Below are positions 62,881 to 64,000 of a stretch of 64,000 nucleotides of DNA, one piece after another. The DNA is taken from the NCBI GenBank assembly GCA_947095585.1, contig OX352762.1, positions 43,760,018 to 43,824,017 on the forward strand, read 5' to 3'. The first letter of the stretch is position 1, and the number at the start of each line of letters is the position of its first letter. Position numbers and translations under genes: made by a program. Under the pieces are notes generated by a model. That model was not told the DNA's origin. It did no database searches and saw nothing but the letters and a program-made list of their open reading frames with translations. This stretch comes from Nephrocerus scutellatus. Its lineage: Eukaryota; Arthropoda; Insecta; Diptera; Pipunculidae.

Positions 62881-64000
62881 TGATGTGTAGGAAACAGCGT
62901 TTTAGCACACCACAAACTAAACACTTAAAGCTACTTGTCTATAAATTAAATTTCAAACTGTGTCGCAAGGAACATAAAATTGATTCAGATCAAACCCTTT
63001 TTGCTCAGCAAACGACCATACCGAGGCAATCATAAACGCCTACCACGCAAGTTCCCCTATAATTCGCATCAGGTGCACCAGGGACGTTCCATGGTGGAAT
63101 CACGACCTCGAGGCTAAGCGAAGAGATGTTCGTAAACTCTTTAACAAAGCCAAGCGTACACACACCTGGACGGCCTATAAAACTGCCCTAACCAGATACA
63201 ACGTGGCTTTAAGGGACAGCAAAAGGAAAAGCTGGAGAGAGTTTTACGAAAGCATCGACACACTGCCAACAGCTTGTCGACTACACAAAGCCCTCTCACT
63301 TGACCACAACAATCCAATTGGTTCGGTAAAAAAACCAAACGGTGAACTTACATCCTCTAGACAAGAAACTCTTGAGTGTCTGGTTAAGAGTCATTTTCTC
63401 AAGTGCATCATACTAGATAATCAAGAAGTATACGAGGATATAAACATGCACCCACACCTTATCTCAACTGAAGCCTATAAACGCTCAGCCAGCATTTTCC
63501 CACCAGAAAGCATGGAGAGATGTACGGGTTCTGTTCTTACCAAAAGGAGGAAAGAAATCCCCCGAGGATACTAGGTCGTATAGACCTATCAGCCTTACAT
63601 CCTTCATCCTAAAGTCTATGGAGAAAATAATAGGCCATTACGTAAGGTCGAATGTGCTCCAACGAATTCCCTTGAATACCAGCCAACACGCATACCAGAC
63701 TGGTAAATCGACGGAAACAGCACTACATGAGCTGACAACTGAAATCGAAGACACGCTTCGAAGCAAGGAAATGTTATTATGCGCCTTCATCGACATACAA
63801 GGCGCTTTTGACAACACTAGCTTCGAAGTAATTCAAACACAATCTAGATCAAGGGGCATCGACTCCTCTACCATAGGATGGGTCATGAGCATGCTAAGAA
63901 GCAGGAAGATTCAAGCCTCACTCGGCGAGGAAAGCATCACAATAGCGGCAACCAGAGGCTGTCCACAAGGTGGTGTCCTATCGCCCCTTCTGTGGCTATT
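62881..64000 (+). mobile_element. LOA/R1-like LINE, broken, runs off the right edge
   Basis: Endonuclease is missing. From 63078 the linker reads VPWWNHDLEAKRRDVRKLFN and YESIDTLPTACRLHKALS, then (frame 2) FLPKGGKKSPEDTRSYRPIS, SLTSFILKSMEKII, HAYQTGKSTETALHEL, AFIDIQGAFDNTSFEVI (motif A) and RGCPQGGVLSPLLWL at the window end. The clade call rests on the WWN linker and RGCPQGGVLSP style. Family members are about 6 kb. Confidence 0.75.
63078..64000 (+). pseudogene. LOA/R1-like LINE linker and RT N-terminus
   Basis: Two frames: the linker frame is open from about 63078 to 63574, with the FYESID and SLDHNNPIGSVKKPNGE blocks. At about 63525-63540 roughly 15 codons (the usual W-K-x-A/V-V-x-F-I-P block start) are lost and the frame changes; RT then stays open from 63530 to the window end (150 codons). 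Catalytic motif C is outside the window. Confidence 0.75.

Noticed and set aside
1..64000. Search for host genes, tRNA/rRNA genes and bacterial operons
   Set aside because: Nothing with exon structure, cloverleaf boxes or ribosomal motifs was seen; all recognisable proteins are of transposable elements.

Overview
This is eukaryotic, AT-rich DNA made almost entirely of transposable elements. The families point to a higher (brachyceran) dipteran: an errantivirus-type Ty3/gypsy element with the TGGCGCAGTCGGTAGGATC primer site, a mariner copy with DD41D spacing (known from the rosa group in tephritid flies), Jockey-, RTE-, CR1- and LOA-like LINEs, three BEL/Pao elements, one copia element and a BED-finger hAT element. 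The species cannot be fixed from the sequence. I see no host gene, RNA gene or CRISPR array, and nearly every coding region is broken.

Layout. (1) 1-7400, minus strand: errantivirus-like element 'Gypsy-A' with the start of env at the window edge, a duplicated and scrambled integrase/protease/RT region (638-5043), gag, a deleted mariner copy in its leader (6028-6973), primer site and 5' LTR. (2) 7401-8422: unassigned DNA. (3) 8431-62872: one hAT element with 16-bp identical inverted ends and a 7/8-matching 8-bp target duplication; only about 1.1 kb is hAT and the rest was inserted into it. (4) 62881-64000: LOA/R1-like LINE running off the window.

Nesting inside the hAT element. A Jockey-like LINE (minus, about 8945-11840) splits the transposase linker. 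A BEL/Pao element 'BEL-B' (plus, about 12.1-62.5 kb) fills the rest and is itself split four times: by a CR1-like LINE (12929-16425), by an RTE LINE (16868-24075) that carries a 4.66-kb non-coding element with long terminal direct repeats (18551-23209, target duplication CTGA), by a second BEL 'BEL-A' (minus, 24615-46988, target duplication GAAC) that carries a truncated copia (41412-about 45183) and a centrally deleted LINE, and by a gypsy element 'Gypsy-D' (48251-61872) whose 3' LTR holds a third BEL 'BEL-C' (56033-61439, target duplication AGTGC).

On top of the nest lie later tandem duplications: a 2428-bp unit is present three times in a row (23169-30452), and a 7.49-kb segment that includes one such unit recurs at 32227-39716. 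The copies differ by scattered single bases that group unit 1 with unit 2 and unit 3 with unit 4.

The genes do not form a pathway. Each block is the gag/pol or transposase gear of one element, interrupted by younger elements. The insertion order can be read from the junctions: hAT first, then BEL-B and Jockey, then RTE, CR1-like, BEL-A and Gypsy-D, then the non-coding LTR element, copia, the deleted LINE and BEL-C, and last the tandem duplications.
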